In this document: positions 12,192-12,225 of the stretch, piece after piece
Numbering within the stretch: position 1 is the first letter of the stretch
How the letters are laid out: the number at the start of each line of letters is the position of its first letter
Source: Candidatus Omnitrophota bacterium
GTDB lineage: Bacteria; Omnitrophota; Gorgyraeia; Gygaellales; Profunditerraquicolaceae
Direction: 5' to 3'
Assembly (NCBI GenBank): GCA_903907475.1
Contig: CAIVOB010000040.1
Location: 1-12,225 of the forward strand
DNA length: 12,225 bases
Position numbers and translations under genes: made by a program
Notes under the pieces: generated by a model
What the model was told of the DNA's origin: nothing
The model's database searches: none
The model's input: the letters and a program-made list of their open reading frames with translations, nothing else

Positions 12192-12225
12192 AGATCGGAA
12201 GACACACGTCTGAACTCCAGTCACT
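12192..12225 (+). other. Illumina TruSeq adapter contamination at contig end
   Basis: The last 34 bases start AGATCGGAAGA and end CTGAACTCCAGTCAC plus T. This is the standard Illumina read-through adapter with a single G missing after AGATCGGAAGA. It is not biological sequence and should be trimmed. Confidence 0.97.

Overview
The window (12,225 bp, roughly 40% G+C) looks like a complete, or nearly complete, short contig from a metagenome or single-cell assembly. Its left edge cuts a gene. Its right edge is Illumina adapter sequence attached to a repeat cluster. The gene content suggests an uncultured Gram-negative bacterium: lipobox lipoproteins, an LpxL/HtrB-type lipid A acyltransferase, an archaeal-type adenosine-specific kinase and an AmrS radical SAM enzyme. 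Candidatus Omnitrophota or a relative is my guess from gene style. It is an inference, because no taxonomic marker gene is present.

Layout. One gene lies on the plus strand: the C-terminal part of an Est30-like carboxylesterase (2-685), convergent with everything else. All remaining genes are on the minus strand and are described here in transcription order, right to left. At the right end are a lipoprotein PIG-L deacetylase (11948-10542), an adenosine-specific kinase (10524-10042), a lipid A-type acyltransferase with its own promoter (9987-9070) and a Cys-rich two-helix membrane protein (9013-8789), which ends in a strong terminator. Next come BioY (8652-8083) and a secreted protein with a Pro/Ala/Thr-rich tail (7898-7200), which has a good promoter and a perfect terminator hairpin. 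A long cluster follows: a phosphoglycolate-phosphatase-like HAD protein (7129-6491), a CsgG-like lipoprotein (6444-5800), a 26-residue basic protein (5797-5717), a ZIP metal transporter (5706-4963), an MnmA/ThiI-like PP-loop sulfurtransferase (4948-3968) and AmrS (3971-2907), closed by a terminator at 2806-2837. The last pair is an MtnX/PHOSPHO1-like phosphatase and a class III aminotransferase (2797-714), overlapping by ATGA.

How the parts relate. Cell envelope (two lipoproteins, lipid A acylation, secreted protein), cofactor and metal uptake (BioY, ZIP), tRNA or sulfur chemistry (PP-loop protein) and small-molecule phosphatases are represented. Two 4-bp ATGA overlaps indicate translational coupling for PP-loop/AmrS and phosphatase/aminotransferase.

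The most notable observations concern more than gene function. Minus-strand genes split into a class with a strong Shine-Dalgarno and a class with none, and several of the latter have a -10 hexamer 6-10 nt before the start codon, which predicts leaderless mRNAs. An unlisted 26-aa basic ORF sits between two operon genes. The acyltransferase lacks the acidic residue of its catalytic HX4(D/E) motif. A tandem 66-bp repeat forms nested hairpins with a compensatory base pair. Two assembly artefacts are likely: adapter at the right end and a 29-bp exact duplicate of internal sequence at the left end. I found no complete, convincing new multi-gene system.
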